A stretch of 64,000 nucleotides of DNA from positions 62,001-126,000 of the forward strand of contig NZ_JAKZGR010000004.1 of assembly GCF_022549675.1 (NCBI RefSeq), in the 5' to 3' direction. The position numbers and the translations under genes were made by a program. The stretch is from Belliella kenyensis. Its GTDB lineage: Bacteria > Bacteroidota > Bacteroidia > Cytophagales > Cyclobacteriaceae. The notes beneath the pieces are model-generated. The model had not been told where the DNA came from. It searched no databases and saw only the letters and a program-made list of their open reading frames with translations. The stretch's first letter is position 1. Every line of letters begins with the position of its first letter. Below, in pieces: positions 1-9,850 of this stretch.

Positions 1-990
1 GTACACATCTGACATAGCATACATATCGTCTACATCTTGACCTTTGAGAAATCCAGTAAAGTGGAATTTGGTACCCATTTTCAACTCTGCGACTCGCTGG
101 ATCATTTTATTGAGCAGATCACCACTTCCTGCCATGACAAATCTTACATTTGGATCCCTTTCGAGAACCTTTTTTGCTGCCTCTACAAAGTATTCAGGGC
201 CTTTTTGAAAGGTAATTCTACCCAAGAATGTGACAATTTTTTCTGGTACTTTTTTCTTCACCTTACTTTCTATGATACTTGCATCCAAGACAGCATTGTG
301 AAGTACGCTAACCTTATCTGGATGTACACCATATTTATTGATGACTATATTTCTGGTAAGGTGACTTACAGCTACCACATGATCAGCTGCATGTAGACCT
401 GCATATTCTATCTCATATACTGGACCACCAGCTGATTCTCCAGACCTGTCAAATTCAGTGGCATGAATATGAGCTACGAGGGGCTTACCACTGATTTGTT
501 TTGCAGCAATACCAGCAGGATAAGCCAACCAATCATGAGCATGTATGACATCATGTTCTTTTGATTTGGCTATCTGTGCCGCAACTAAAGCATAACGGGA
601 CACTTCTTGTAGCAAGTCTTTCCCATATTTGCCGCTAAATTCAAATTTGTTGCTGAAAATACTTTCATCTACATCAACTCTATCGTGAATTGCGTAGTCA
701 GTGTATTTCTTAAACTCTTCTGGGCTGAGGTACGGCACCAAAAAACTACTTACCTCTAAGTAGGTCAGGCTTTTCCATATTTGCTTAAATTTCCGCTCTC
801 TGTAGTCGACAGTTACATCACTGGCATTGACAAAGTCTGCAAGAGGTTCTTCATCTCCCCACAATTTTGGGACGACAAAAATGATATCCTGCTTGTGGTG
901 TACCAGGCCTTTTACCAAGCCATAGCAAGCTGTGCCTAATCCTCCGGAAATATGAGGTGGAAACTCCCACCCAAACATTAAAACTTTCAT
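1..990 (-). CDS. Glycosyltransferase, glycogen synthase-like (partial, C-terminus beyond window)
   Basis: The frame is open from an ATG at 990 to the window edge, giving 330 residues with no stop, so the C-terminus is missing. The N-terminus reads MKVLMFGWEFPPHISGGLGT, the Gly-rich ADP-sugar loop typical of bacterial starch/glycogen synthases and related GT-B enzymes. Further on, VIHAHDWLAYPAG and a second-domain start (KIVTFLGRITFQKGPEYF) fit a GT-B fold of family GT4/GT5. It lies 10 bp downstream of the debranching enzyme on the same strand, so the two are probably cotranscribed and act in cytoplasmic glycogen or alpha-glucan metabolism. The fold is clear; the exact donor and product are inferred from the neighbour. 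Confidence 0.88.
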   Translation of the reverse strand, partial: MKVLMFGWEFPPHISGGLGTACYGLVKGLVHHKQDIIFVVPKLWGDEEPLADFVNASDVTVDYRERKFKQIWKSLTYLEVSSFLVPYLSPEEFKKYTDYAIHDRVDVDESIFSNKFEFSGKYGKDLLQEVSRYALVAAQIAKSKEHDVIHAHDWLAYPAGIAAKQISGKPLVAHIHATEFDRSGESAGGPVYEIEYAGLHAADHVVAVSHLTRNIVINKYGVHPDKVSVLHNAVLDASIIESKVKKKVPEKIVTFLGRITFQKGPEYFVEAAKKVLERDPNVRFVMAGSGDLLNKMIQRVAELKMGTKFHFTGFLKGQDVDDMYAMSDVY

Positions 991-1000
991 AAAAATTAAT

Positions 1001-2917
1001 TTAAACTTGCTTGACTAAATACATCATCCTTAATAATTCACCCACACTCCATGCTTGAGAGATAGAGCCTTTTGGTCTGTGAGGAGGATCTCCATCATAA
1101 ATTTCGGCCACTGTTCCGACGCCATACTGAGTCATCACTGAATCAAACTCTTTAATGATTTTTTCTATAAAATGCTTCCCTGACTTGCCATGAAGCTTCA
1201 AATAACCTTCTGCAAAGCTACCGAGCAGCCAAGGCCATACGGTACCATTATGATAAGCCCTATCCCTTACATATTGATCCCCAAAATAATATCCTTTGTA
1301 TCCTGGATCTTCAGGAGACAGTGTCCTCAACCCTCTCGGAGTAAGTAGTTTTGATTTTATAATCTCCAAAATACTATCCATTTGACTTTCTTCCAATGGG
1401 GAATAAGGAAGAGAAACTGCAAAAAGCATATTGGGCCTTATTGACCAATCTTTGTAATCTCCTTGTACCACATCTGCTAAATACCCTTTCTTTTTGTCCC
1501 AGAAAGTCTGATTAAATGCATCTTTGACTTTCTCTGCTAAGTGCTTCACCTCCTCATCTCCAGTAAGCTCAAAATAAAAGGAAAGGGCATTATACCAAAG
1601 TGCATTGATTTCTACGGCACAACCAATCCTAGGAGTGACTGGGCCATCGGAGTTTACCGCATCCATCCATGTGAGGGCGACACCTTCTACACCCCCATAG
1701 ATAAGACCATTGTCTTGCATGTGTATGTTGTTATCAGTGCCTTGCTTGAAACCACTGATGATTGCTTCTAACTTTGGAAGGTATTTCTTCTTGACTGTCT
1801 TGATATTTCCTGAGAACTTGATGTACTGCTGTAGCGACCAAAAGAACCAAAGCGGTGCATCTATGGAGTTCATATTTCGCATTACCCCACTTCCAACGTT
1901 TGGAAAAAGCGGCCCATGTAAGTCGGAGGCCATAGTGTCCATAATTTCCAGGAAAGTATCATAATCTCCTTGAGGTAAAGTCAGACCTGGGCTCGCAATG
2001 AAAGTATCCCTTCCCCACCATCCAAACCATGGATATCCAGCGATCACATGTGTTTTACCATCTCTTTTTTGGATAAATTGACCTGCTGAGTTCAAAAGAC
2101 AATTTTCAAAATTGCTTCTTGGAATTCTTCTAGCTAATTCTTTCTCAAAAGCTCTTTGTCTAGTCGATGGATCTGCTTCCGTCAGGCCCGCTGAAAAAAT
2201 TACAGACTCTCCCTTTTCAATGTCAAACTCAAAATATCCTGGCACAAAAAGGTCTTCTTGATAATCATAACCACGCTCTCGCTCCTGAATGTATTCTATG
2301 TTGTAATACCAATTAGGATCTGCATGAAAAGTATTCTTTTTTGACAATTGAAGATACAATGGAGTGTATTCGGGGTAAAGCTGAAAAACAGCTCCATTGG
2401 GAGCTTTTGTGAAATTCTTGTTTATCCTATCATTTGCTTTTGAAAGGTCGTGATAGCCTCGAAAAGCAAGAAATGGACTGATTTTAATTTTTGTTGGAGA
2501 ATGAGCCTCAAGTAAAGTGTACTTGATCATCACCCGATCTCTATTGGTATCAAGTATGAGTTCCTTTTGTAACACAACCCCTCCTACTCTGTATGTAAGC
2601 TTCGGTATCGGCTCAGTGTCGAAGTCCTCAAGGTATTTATGCCCTCTAGGGGAATAATTACCAGGGTATTTGCTAATGCCAAGATTAAAGCTAGCACCTC
2701 TTTGTATGACCGTCTCATGTACAGATGACAAAAGCACGTGTAGTTGACTGTCTATTTCAGGCTGTGGAGAAACTAAAAGTCCATGATACTTTCTGGTATT
2801 ACAGCCAATGATGGTCGTACTTGTGTAAGATCCTCCTCTATTTGTCCTGATGATTTCTCTATCAAGAGAGTAATTTAAATTAACTAATTGTGACTTGTCA
2901 AAATGTATGTAACTCAT
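1001..2917 (-). CDS. Glycogen debranching enzyme (amylo-alpha-1,6-glucosidase type)
   Basis: This 638-residue protein has the two-domain layout of the bacterial/archaeal debranching family. An N-terminal beta domain (about residues 1-230, with TNRGGSYTSTTIIG and NTRKYHGLLV) precedes an (alpha/alpha)6 catalytic domain (about 270-635, with GYPWFGWWGRDTFIASPGL and YHNGTVWPWLLGSFAEGY). It should hydrolyse alpha-1,6 branch points of glycogen in the cytoplasm. There is no signal peptide. The downstream glycosyltransferase starts 10 bp after its stop, giving a two-gene glycogen unit. The ATG at 2917 is preceded by an A-rich region without a Shine-Dalgarno sequence, as is usual in Bacteroidota. Confidence 0.92.
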   Translation of the reverse strand: MSYIHFDKSQLVNLNYSLDREIIRTNRGGSYTSTTIIGCNTRKYHGLLVSPQPEIDSQLHVLLSSVHETVIQRGASFNLGISKYPGNYSPRGHKYLEDFDTEPIPKLTYRVGGVVLQKELILDTNRDRVMIKYTLLEAHSPTKIKISPFLAFRGYHDLSKANDRINKNFTKAPNGAVFQLYPEYTPLYLQLSKKNTFHADPNWYYNIEYIQERERGYDYQEDLFVPGYFEFDIEKGESVIFSAGLTEADPSTRQRAFEKELARRIPRSNFENCLLNSAGQFIQKRDGKTHVIAGYPWFGWWGRDTFIASPGLTLPQGDYDTFLEIMDTMASDLHGPLFPNVGSGVMRNMNSIDAPLWFFWSLQQYIKFSGNIKTVKKKYLPKLEAIISGFKQGTDNNIHMQDNGLIYGGVEGVALTWMDAVNSDGPVTPRIGCAVEINALWYNALSFYFELTGDEEVKHLAEKVKDAFNQTFWDKKKGYLADVVQGDYKDWSIRPNMLFAVSLPYSPLEESQMDSILEIIKSKLLTPRGLRTLSPEDPGYKGYYFGDQYVRDRAYHNGTVWPWLLGSFAEGYLKLHGKSGKHFIEKIIKEFDSVMTQYGVGTVAEIYDGDPPHRPKGSISQAWSVGELLRMMYLVKQV

Positions 2918-3029
2918 TTGGTTAAAAGTTTGGAGATTTGCATAAAAATAACTTTTCCAAACGGAAAGAAAAATAAATAAGTAAAAAATAAAGGCTATGT
3001 TTCCATAACCTTTATATTATCTTCACTAA

Positions 3030-3170
3030 TTAGGTGCCGATGCCTTCTTTTTGAACTTCCTCAAAGTTCCGAAGTGACTCTTCAAACTTTTCAAAATACC
3101 TCTGAATGAATTTGACATTCACTGGTTGTATTTTAGGGAATTTTGGCGAAGCTTTGAATAATGTAAACAT
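3030..3170 (-). CDS. Small hypothetical protein, 46 aa
   Basis: An ATG at 3170 opens a 46-codon frame ending in TAA at 3030. The peptide starts MFTLFKASPKFPKIQPVNVK and continues with an amphipathic, charged stretch rich in Phe, Glu and Lys. It has no signal peptide or membrane segment. It fills the gap between the debranching enzyme and tRNA-His. The composition (few rare residues, regular charge pattern) looks coding, but I do not recognise a family, and a chance frame of this length is possible. Confidence 0.4.
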   Translation of the reverse strand: MFTLFKASPKFPKIQPVNVKFIQRYFEKFEESLRNFEEVQKEGIGT

Positions 3171-3243
3171 TGCCGAATAACTTTAATTTTAAATGATGCT
3201 TGGAGTTTGACAAATTTTATGCCATTCAAGTTCCAGTTTTTAT

Positions 3244-3280
3244 GCTGAAAAAAGAAAACCCCTCTAAAAGAGGGGTTTAT
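3244..3280 (-). terminator. Rho-independent terminator after tRNA-His
   Basis: On the minus strand a 10-bp stem (AAACCCCTCT/AGAGGGGTTT, 3256-3278) with a 3-nt loop is followed by a T-rich run. It starts a few bases after the tRNA-His 3' end. Confidence 0.85.
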
Positions 3281-3282
3281 TG

Positions 3283-3357
3283 GGTGGAAGACCGGGTTCG
3301 AACCGGCGACCTCTGGTGCCACAAACCAGCGCTCTAACCAGCTGAGCTACAACCACC
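3283..3357 (-). tRNA. tRNA-His (anticodon GTG)
   Basis: The minus strand folds as a cloverleaf: D arm GCTCAGCTGGTTAGAGC, anticodon stem CTGGT with loop TTGTGGC region and anticodon GTG, and T loop TTCGAAC closed by a GC-rich stem. A G at position -1 (base 3357) faces C73, the tRNA-His identity pair. Oddly, the acceptor strands (GTGGTTG and CTTCCAC) place two T-T oppositions at positions 5-68 and 6-67. A terminator follows directly. Confidence 0.92.
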
Positions 3358-3432
3358 ATTTTAGCTTTAGAACCAAGCCATCTGCTTGATTGGACTGCAA
3401 AGGTAATATTCCGTTTTTTTCAAAACAATAGG

Positions 3433-4782
3433 CTAGTCAATATTTTTTCGAGAAAATGTTAATCTTTTACCTTTTCGTTCTTCATTGAATTCTCCATTGT
3501 CGAACGCTAAGTGTCCAGAAACGATCGTATGCGTTACTTTTGACTTGAATGTATGCCCTTCGAATGGTGACCATCCGCACTTGGATAAAATATTTTCATT
3601 ACTCACTGTCCATGGATCATTCAGGTCTACAATCACCAAATCTGCATGATAGCCAGGCCTGATATAACCTCTTTGCTCTATTTCAAAGAGAATGGCTACA
3701 TTATGACACATTTTTTCTGCAATTTGGTCAAGTCTGATTTTTCCATCGTGGTATAAGTCAAGCATTGCTACAAGGCTATGCTGTACTAGAGGGCCACCCG
3801 ATGGGGCTTTAAGGTATTTCTCTTTCTTTTCATCCAAAGTATGGGGAGCATGGTCTGTAGCAATCACATCAATATTCCCTTTGATCACACCTTGTAGTAT
3901 CCTATCTCGATCCTCAACGGTTTTGACTGCTGGATTCCATTTGATAAAATTCCCCTTTTCTTCATAATCTTCATCCGAAAACCATAAGTGATGAATACAT
4001 GCTTCTGCCGTGATTCTCTTTTCTTCAAGCGGTAATGTTTCATCAAACAATTCTACCTCTTTGCCTGTACTGATATGAAGCACATGCAGTTTGGTCCCAT
4101 ATTTTCTCGCCAAGTCGACAACTCTTTTTGAAGCATCATAACAAGCTTCCTCAGACCTGATTTTTGGATGATAGCTAGTCGGGATATCTTCACCAAACTC
4201 CATTTTGTACTTCTCAAGATTTTCTTTAATGATGTTGTCATTTTCGCTGTGAGTAGCGATGAGAAGCTTACATTCAGCAAAAATTCTTTCTAAACTCTCT
4301 TGATTGTCCACTAGCATGTCCCCTGTAGAAGACCCTTGAAACACTTTGATCCCGCAGACATTTGCAGGATCGACTTTAAGTATTTCTTCAATATTGTCAT
4401 TGGTAGCTCCAAAGTAAAAAGAATAATTTGCAAGAGACTTCTCTGAGGCGATTTTGTATTTTTCTTCGAGTAATTCAAGTGTGGTCGATTGCGGTACAGT
4501 ATTTGGCATTTCCATGTAGGAGGTGATTCCACCTGCCACTGCGGCTCTGCTTTCTGTATAGATATCCGCTTTGTGGGTGAGTCCAGGTTCTCTAAAATGT
4601 ACTTGGTCATCTATAATGCCAGGAAAAATATGCTTTCCTTTGCCATCAATTTTGATATCGGCATCAAATTCTGAAAGATCACTACCTACGTTATAGATCA
4701 ATCCATCTTGGATCAAAATATCCATCGGGGTAATCTTGCCTTCATTTACTATATTTGCACCGGTGATCAATATGCTTTTCAT
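3433..4782 (-). CDS. pyrC: Dihydroorotase (amidohydrolase superfamily)
   Basis: This 449-residue cytoplasmic enzyme interconverts carbamoyl-aspartate and dihydroorotate in pyrimidine synthesis. The metal-site motifs are in order: D59-Q60-V61-H62 with FREPG, the carboxylated lysine K146 in GIKVFQGSSTG, then HSEN, LHVLHISTGKE and IATDHAPHT with the catalytic Asp. C-terminal GYHADLVIVDL closes the small beta-sandwich. Instead of the usual HxH pair the first position is Gln; from memory, DDQVHFREPG recurs in Bacteroidota homologues, so I take it as a lineage trait. The gene stands alone downstream of tRNA-His. Other cyclic amidohydrolases (dihydropyrimidinase, allantoinase) are the alternatives. 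Confidence 0.88.
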   Translation of the reverse strand: MKSILITGANIVNEGKITPMDILIQDGLIYNVGSDLSEFDADIKIDGKGKHIFPGIIDDQVHFREPGLTHKADIYTESRAAVAGGITSYMEMPNTVPQSTTLELLEEKYKIASEKSLANYSFYFGATNDNIEEILKVDPANVCGIKVFQGSSTGDMLVDNQESLERIFAECKLLIATHSENDNIIKENLEKYKMEFGEDIPTSYHPKIRSEEACYDASKRVVDLARKYGTKLHVLHISTGKEVELFDETLPLEEKRITAEACIHHLWFSDEDYEEKGNFIKWNPAVKTVEDRDRILQGVIKGNIDVIATDHAPHTLDEKKEKYLKAPSGGPLVQHSLVAMLDLYHDGKIRLDQIAEKMCHNVAILFEIEQRGYIRPGYHADLVIVDLNDPWTVSNENILSKCGWSPFEGHTFKSKVTHTIVSGHLAFDNGEFNEERKGKRLTFSRKNID

Positions 4783-4927
4783 GTATCCTTATGGTTTAAG
4801 AGTGAAAGTTAAGCGAATCATACTTCTTCATAGTTGGGAAATAAATATTAGATATGCTACTTAATAAAAAAGCTCAAGTAGTATGTACCTACATTTTTTT
4901 CCCCTCATTCTGTAAAAATAAACAATC

Positions 4928-6292
4928 ATGTCTGATAGCAACCTATCTTTTGAAAATTTTAAACTGAATAAGCAGCTGCTGGAAGCTGTAGCCGAAGCTG
5001 GGTATAGTATACCTACACCTATCCAAGCAAAAGCCGTTCCATTAGCACTTGCTGGACATGATGTATTGGGAATAGCTCAGACAGGCACTGGCAAAACCGC
5101 TGCCTACGTGCTCCCATTACTTTACAAGGTGAAGTATGCACAAGGTCAACATCCTAGAGCTTTGATTTTGGCACCGACTCGGGAGCTGTGTATGCAGATC
5201 GAGGAAGCCGTCATGCAGCTAGGCAAGTACACTGATCTTCGCTATGTCTGTTTATATGGTGGTATTGGACCAAAAACACAGATTGAGAAAATACAAGCAG
5301 GAGTTGATATCATCATATCTACACCTGGAAGGTTTATGGACATCTATCGTAAGGGCGAGATTCATGTTAGAGAACTGAAAACTTTGGTGATGGATGAAGC
5401 AGATAAGATGCTAGATATGGGATTTATGCCACAGATTCGGGCAATTCTCGAAGTGATTCCTACCAAAAGACAAAACCTACTTTTTTCTGCTACATTTAGT
5501 AGTAGAGTTGAAAATCTTTCTACTGAGTTTTTGGAATTCCCCGAAAAGATCGAAATCTCTGCACAAGCTACTACAGCTGAGACGATCAAGCAGACGAAGT
5601 TTATGGTACCAAATATCAAAACCAAAATAAATCTTCTGGAGCATATCTTGATCGACGAGGCAGTGAAACGGGTAATCGTATTTACCAAATCTAGGAAAAA
5701 TGCCGAGTCAGTGTTCAACTACCTAGAGCGTAAGCAGCTGGGCGAAATTCGTGTCATTCATGCCAACAAGGGGCAGAATACTAGGATCAATTCCATGGAG
5801 GATTTCAAATCAGGGAATGTTAGAATCCTAGTGGCCACAGATGTAGCGGCAAGAGGACTTGATATATCCATGGTCAGCCATGTGATTAACTTTGATGTGC
5901 CACTTATCTATGAGGACTATGTACACAGAATAGGTAGAACAGGAAGGGCTGAAAATGAGGGGCACGCCATCACTTTTGTCAATCCAGCAGAAATATGGCA
6001 TTTTGAAAAGATCGAAGAAATCATAAGAATGACAGTAGAGGAGAAGTCTATTCCTGATGAAGTTAGTGTGACCAATACGCCATTCATCGAAAAACAAGGC
6101 TATGAGAGAGAGATTGACAATCAGAAGCGCAAAGACAATCCAGATTTCAAAGGTGGGTTTCATGAGAAAAAAGCTAGACCAAGTGTGAACCCAAACAAAA
6201 TCAAAGAAAAAAGGGGGAATAAAAACTCTAAAGCCAAAAGAAATCGTAATCAGCTAAAAACCCAAGGTAAGTGGAAGAAAAAGGGCGGTTAA
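4928..6292 (+). CDS. DEAD-box ATP-dependent RNA helicase (RhlE-like)
   Basis: The 454-residue protein carries the full DEAD-box motif set in order: Q motif (TPIQ), motif I AQTGTGKT, Ia PTREL, Ib STPGR, II DEAD, III SAT, V RGLD and [11 protein letters not shown] basic, low-complexity tail of about 70 residues (rich in Lys, Asn and Arg) follows the core and probably binds RNA. Its likely role is cytoplasmic RNA remodelling, such as ribosome assembly or mRNA turnover. The stop overlaps by 4 bp the stop of the convergent copper ATPase through a shared TTAA. Confidence 0.93.
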   Translation: MSDSNLSFENFKLNKQLLEAVAEAGYSIPTPIQAKAVPLALAGHDVLGIAQTGTGKTAAYVLPLLYKVKYAQGQHPRALILAPTRELCMQIEEAVMQLGKYTDLRYVCLYGGIGPKTQIEKIQAGVDIIISTPGRFMDIYRKGEIHVRELKTLVMDEADKMLDMGFMPQIRAILEVIPTKRQNLLFSATFSSRVENLSTEFLEFPEKIEISAQATTAETIKQTKFMVPNIKTKINLLEHILIDEAVKRVIVFTKSRKNAESVFNYLERKQLGEIRVIHANKGQNTRINSMEDFKSGNVRILVATDVAARGLDISMVSHVINFDVPLIYEDYVHRIGRTGRAENEGHAITFVNPAEIWHFEKIEEIIRMTVEEKSIPDEVSVTNTPFIEKQGYEREIDNQKRKDNPDFKGGFHEKKARPSVNPNKIKEKRGNKNSKAKRNRNQLKTQGKWKKKGG

Positions 6293-8700
6293 ACCCTGTA
6301 CTTCAGCCTTAAACTATTGCTAACAACACTTACACTACTCAAAGCCATCGCTCCTCCAGCAATCATAGGGTCAAGCAAGAATCCATTGATTGGATATAGA
6401 ACACCAGCAGCTATTGGGATACCAATTGCGTTGTAGACAAATGCCCAAAATAAGTTTTGCCTGATCGTATGTACAGTATCTTTAGATAGTCGTATAGCCT
6501 CTGGGATTTTTGAAAGGGACGAAGAAATGATGGTCATCTTAGCGACATCTATAGCTATATCACTACCCCGACCCATTGCGATACTCACATCTGCTAGGGC
6601 AAGTGCTGAGCTGTCATTGATTCCGTCCCCTACCATACCTACGATCTTTCCCTTGGATTGGAGTTGTTTTATATAATGCGCCTTTTGGTCTGGCAATACA
6701 CCAGCCTTGTAAAAGGTAATTCCTACTTCTTTGGCTACTGCTCTTGCAGTACTTTCTTGATCTCCTGTGAGCATATGTATGTCTATGCCTTCTTGCTGAA
6801 GCTGTTTGATGGCAGAAATTGAGCTGGATTTGATTTGATCTGAAATTGCCAATATAGCAAGGACCCTAAACCTATCAGCAAACCAAACTACAGTTTTGGA
6901 TTCTTGGCTCCATTTATCAGCTTTGGATAAAGTCGCTTGATCAATCACTATATCCAAATCCTCTAAAAGCTGGAGATTTCCAATGTGGTACTTCTGAGCA
7001 TTGAATTCTGCTCTTGCACCTTGCCCTGTGATACTCTCAAAATGTGTAACCTTTACAGTTTTTTCTTGAGACAAATGTGTTACAATTGCCTCAGCAAGTG
7101 GGTGTTCTGATAGATTTTCAATACTATAAAGAATTTGCTTTGCCTCTTGGCTAGGTTCTATCCACCACTCATTCACCACTTTTGGTTTTCCTTCTGTGAT
7201 TGTACCTGTTTTGTCTAGTACAATGGTGTTTACTTTTTTCGCAAGTTCTAGACTTTCTGCGTCTTTGATTAGGATTCCTTTTATAGCACCCCTTCCTACA
7301 CCTACCATAATTGCAGTGGGAGTAGCAAGTCCAAGAGCACATGGGCATGCGATCACCAAAACTGTGACCATGGCCATAAGTCCTTGAGTAAACGCATTTT
7401 CTCCGCCAAACAGGTTCCAGATAAGGAAAGAAACCACGGAGATTACTATAACAGTGGGGACAAAAATACTAGCAATTTTGTCTACTAATTTTTGAACAGG
7501 TGCCTTGCTTCCCTGCGCATCTTGCACCATTTTGATAATCTGTGCGAGTAGGGTGTCACCTGCCACTTTTTCAGCAATGAATTCGAAGCTGCCTTTTTGA
7601 TTGATGGTGCCTGCATAGACTTTGTCATGTACCTTCTTCTGTACAGCCAGTGGCTCACCTGTGAGCATACTCTCATCTACATAAGAGGCTCCACTGAGAA
7701 CTGACCCGTCTACAGCAATTTTATCTCCTGGTTTGACTAAGATAGTATCCCCTATTTTTAATGAGGCTATCGGAACACTTATTTGTTTTTTGTTCTCATC
7801 AATGACAGTGACAGTTTTGGGTTGAAGTCCTATCAATTTTTTGATAGCATTCGAAGTATTGCTTTTTGCTTTTTCTTCCAAAAGCTTCCCCAAAAGTATA
7901 AATGCGACAATTACGGCAGCAGCTTCAAAATAAACATGCGCATGAAGTCCCTTGCTTTCCCAAAATTGTGGAAAGATCGTATTGAAAACACTAAAGGAAT
8001 ATGCAGTACCTGTACTCAATGCGACTAAGGTGTCCATATTGGTAGACTTGAGTCTAGCTTGCTTCCAAGCGTGAATGAAGAAATCCCTCCCTAACCAAAG
8101 AACAACAGGAGTACTGAACAGCCACATGAGTTCATTGGCATAGGACATGTTCATAAAAAACATGCCTATCACAACGACTGGCAATGACAATATCAAAGCC
8201 CAGGCAGTCTTGATCTTTAGCTTTTTAAGTTTTATTTGCTGGATATTTTCGACCGTTTGGCTGCTAGTGGTGCTATCGTCTATAAGAAGATCATAGCCAG
8301 CTGCTTGAACCTTTGCTTTGAGGATTTGGCTGAACTTGATTCCGGGTATAAATTCTAGGCTTACCTTTTCATTGGCATAATTGACCCTAGCGTCAATCAC
8401 GCCCAAGGTAGCTTTGAGGGTGCTTTCTACACTTCCTGCACAAGCAGCACAAGACATTTCAAGAACGGGATACGTTCTCTTTTCAGTAGGAACGCCATAG
8501 CCCAAGTCTCTCACAGTATCGATCACATTGGATAGTGATTCCTGATCGGAGACTTGGATTACGGCGCGCTGGTTGTTACTTTCCACTCGGTGTGCAAAAA
8601 CACCATTTATCTTTCCAATTGCCTTATCTATGATCAAGGCACAGTGGTCACTTGCGATTCCTTCAAGAGGTATGATTATTTCTTCAAAAGGCCTATTCAT
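6289..8700 (-). CDS. copA: Copper-translocating P1B-type ATPase
   Basis: The 803-residue membrane ATPase has two N-terminal heavy-metal domains, eight predicted helices and a P-type core. The second metal domain has MSCAAC (C84, C87). The first has SDHC at 17-20, keeping only one Cys, so it probably cannot chelate metal alone. The transmembrane CPC site lies near residue 451 (IACPCALGL), the phosphorylated Asp is in [13 protein letters not shown] near 496, HPLAEAI gives the HP motif and [10 protein letters not shown] the hinge. It should export Cu(I) across the inner membrane at the cost of ATP. It is probably monocistronic and converges with the helicase. Silver is a possible second substrate. 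Confidence 0.93.
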   Translation of the reverse strand: MNRPFEEIIIPLEGIASDHCALIIDKAIGKINGVFAHRVESNNQRAVIQVSDQESLSNVIDTVRDLGYGVPTEKRTYPVLEMSCAACAGSVESTLKATLGVIDARVNYANEKVSLEFIPGIKFSQILKAKVQAAGYDLLIDDSTTSSQTVENIQQIKLKKLKIKTAWALILSLPVVVIGMFFMNMSYANELMWLFSTPVVLWLGRDFFIHAWKQARLKSTNMDTLVALSTGTAYSFSVFNTIFPQFWESKGLHAHVYFEAAAVIVAFILLGKLLEEKAKSNTSNAIKKLIGLQPKTVTVIDENKKQISVPIASLKIGDTILVKPGDKIAVDGSVLSGASYVDESMLTGEPLAVQKKVHDKVYAGTINQKGSFEFIAEKVAGDTLLAQIIKMVQDAQGSKAPVQKLVDKIASIFVPTVIVISVVSFLIWNLFGGENAFTQGLMAMVTVLVIACPCALGLATPTAIMVGVGRGAIKGILIKDAESLELAKKVNTIVLDKTGTITEGKPKVVNEWWIEPSQEAKQILYSIENLSEHPLAEAIVTHLSQEKTVKVTHFESITGQGARAEFNAQKYHIGNLQLLEDLDIVIDQATLSKADKWSQESKTVVWFADRFRVLAILAISDQIKSSSISAIKQLQQEGIDIHMLTGDQESTARAVAKEVGITFYKAGVLPDQKAHYIKQLQSKGKIVGMVGDGINDSSALALADVSIAMGRGSDIAIDVAKMTIISSSLSKIPEAIRLSKDTVHTIRQNLFWAFVYNAIGIPIAAGVLYPINGFLLDPMIAGGAMALSSVSVVSNSLRLKYRV

Positions 8701-8793
8701 AATTCGATTTGTAGGGAATTAGGATTTACAAATCTTGAAATAAATGAATAAGGTTTGTTACAATATTTTTGAAATGGCTTATACGATGCTGAA

Positions 8794-9306
8794 TCAATGC
8801 TGATGACCTCCTGGTCCATGTACATGCCCATGTTCGATCTCCTCCTGTTCTGCTTCTCTAATATTTATGATTTCTCCTTTGAAATACAAATCATAACCAG
8901 CCAAAGGTGAGTTGAAGTCCATGTGGACACCCTTATAATCAATCTTGATGATTTCTCCTCTAAGTTGATTCCCTTGATCATCCTGCATGGGAATTACCCT
9001 ACCGACTTTGAGGATTTCAGGATTCTTTTTACCATTTTCTTTAAAATTCGCCTTAGGTATGATAGCCTTTTTGCTCTCATCATAATCTCCATAGGCATTT
9101 TCAAAATCAATAAAAACTTCAAATGTATCACCTATAGACTTGCCCTCCAGGGATTTCTCCAAAGCTGGTATAGTATTGCCAGCACCAAATAGGAAATGGT
9201 GAGGATGGTCTTTTCCTACTTTTTCAAAAAAAGTCTTTCCTTGCTCACCATCATCTACATGCAATTCGTAGCTTACGGAGACTACTTTATTTTTCTCTAC
9301 TTTCAT
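8794..9306 (-). CDS. FKBP-type peptidyl-prolyl isomerase, SlyD-like
   Basis: I start the gene at the ATG at 9306 (MKVEKNKVVSVSYELHVDDG), giving 170 residues; the frame runs further upstream but has no family-like sequence there. The order matches SlyD: N-terminal FKBP strand, FLFGAGNTIPALEKSLEG, an inserted flap (AYGDYDESKKAIIPKANF), then the closing FKBP segment (GVHMDFNSPLAGYDLYFKGE). A His-rich tail (HGHVHGPGGHQH) probably binds Ni, Zn or Cu. It acts as a cytoplasmic proline isomerase and chaperone. A -7 element (TATCTTTG) sits about 40 bp upstream. Confidence 0.9.
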   Translation of the reverse strand: MKVEKNKVVSVSYELHVDDGEQGKTFFEKVGKDHPHHFLFGAGNTIPALEKSLEGKSIGDTFEVFIDFENAYGDYDESKKAIIPKANFKENGKKNPEILKVGRVIPMQDDQGNQLRGEIIKIDYKGVHMDFNSPLAGYDLYFKGEIINIREAEQEEIEHGHVHGPGGHQH

Positions 9307-9347
9307 TTTATTAATTGGTTGACGTATCAAATCTAAATGTATATCCG

Positions 9348-9355
9348 CAAAGATA
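9348..9355 (-). promoter_or_regulatory. Bacteroidota-type -7 element upstream of the FKBP gene
   Basis: TATCTTTG on the minus strand matches TAnnTTTG, 41 bp from the chosen ATG. It lies inside the upstream part of the longer frame, which supports the start at 9306. No clear -33 box is seen. Confidence 0.55.
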
Positions 9356-9530
9356 CCAGTAACCAAGTTATATTTGGGGGTTTCAAAATCCAGATATTAA
9401 TTATTACTGGATCCGCCAAAGCGGACAAGTTATTAGTAAAAACTATTCTCGAAGAAATCTATTATTTCAAAAAAAATATTTCTTCGGGGAAAAAACGGAT
9501 TTGCATGATATTACAAAGCAAACAATTTTG

Positions 9531-9687
9531 TATCTGATTATTTGCTTTTTTGCTAGCAACTTCAATTCATTGGCTCAACAGGTTGTTAATGGTCAATATC
9601 CATAAGTATCCAATATCAATTTATATCGGAAGTTAGATAAATCGGAATTTTGAAATGTTATTGGCAAAGTTCCGCATATCCATAATA
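9531..9687 (+). repeat. Dispersed ~155-bp repeat, copy 1
   Basis: This stretch matches 56350-56505 and 61461-61616 in inverse orientation almost throughout. Shared landmarks are TCTGATTAT at the start, TTCAATTCATTGGCT, GGTCAATATCC and TATCGGAAGT near the middle, and TTCCGCATATCC at the end. One frame reads like the end of a signal peptide (FFASNFNSLAQQVVNGQYP) and then stops. It lies 164 bp upstream of uvrA, pointing towards it. No transposase is nearby. Confidence 0.85.
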
Positions 9688-9836
9688 TTCTATTAAGAAA
9701 ATTCTTGAACCTAGTCAATTTCTTGATGGGATTTTAAAACTTCACACCTGAACCCAACTATTGTTCATAGCTACCAAGATTTAAAGCGTATGACCATTTA
9801 TTTTTCAACAAATTACCATTTCAGCTGTTGATTGGG

Positions 9837-9844
9837 TAACTTTG
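9837..9844 (+). promoter_or_regulatory. -7 element of the uvrA promoter
   Basis: TAACTTTG matches TAnnTTTG exactly and ends 6 bases before the ATG at 9851. Transcription would start at or next to the start codon, so the mRNA may be leaderless. This also argues against a TTG start at 9842. Confidence 0.65.
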
Positions 9845-9850
9845 CACCTT

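Noticed and set aside
37-396. 119-codon plus-strand frame opposite the glycosyltransferase
   Set aside because: The minus strand has a conserved GT-B protein across this stretch; the plus-strand frame is its shadow.
5828-6163. 111-codon minus-strand frame inside the helicase gene
   Set aside because: It lies wholly within the well-supported DEAD-box helicase on the other strand and has no motif of its own.
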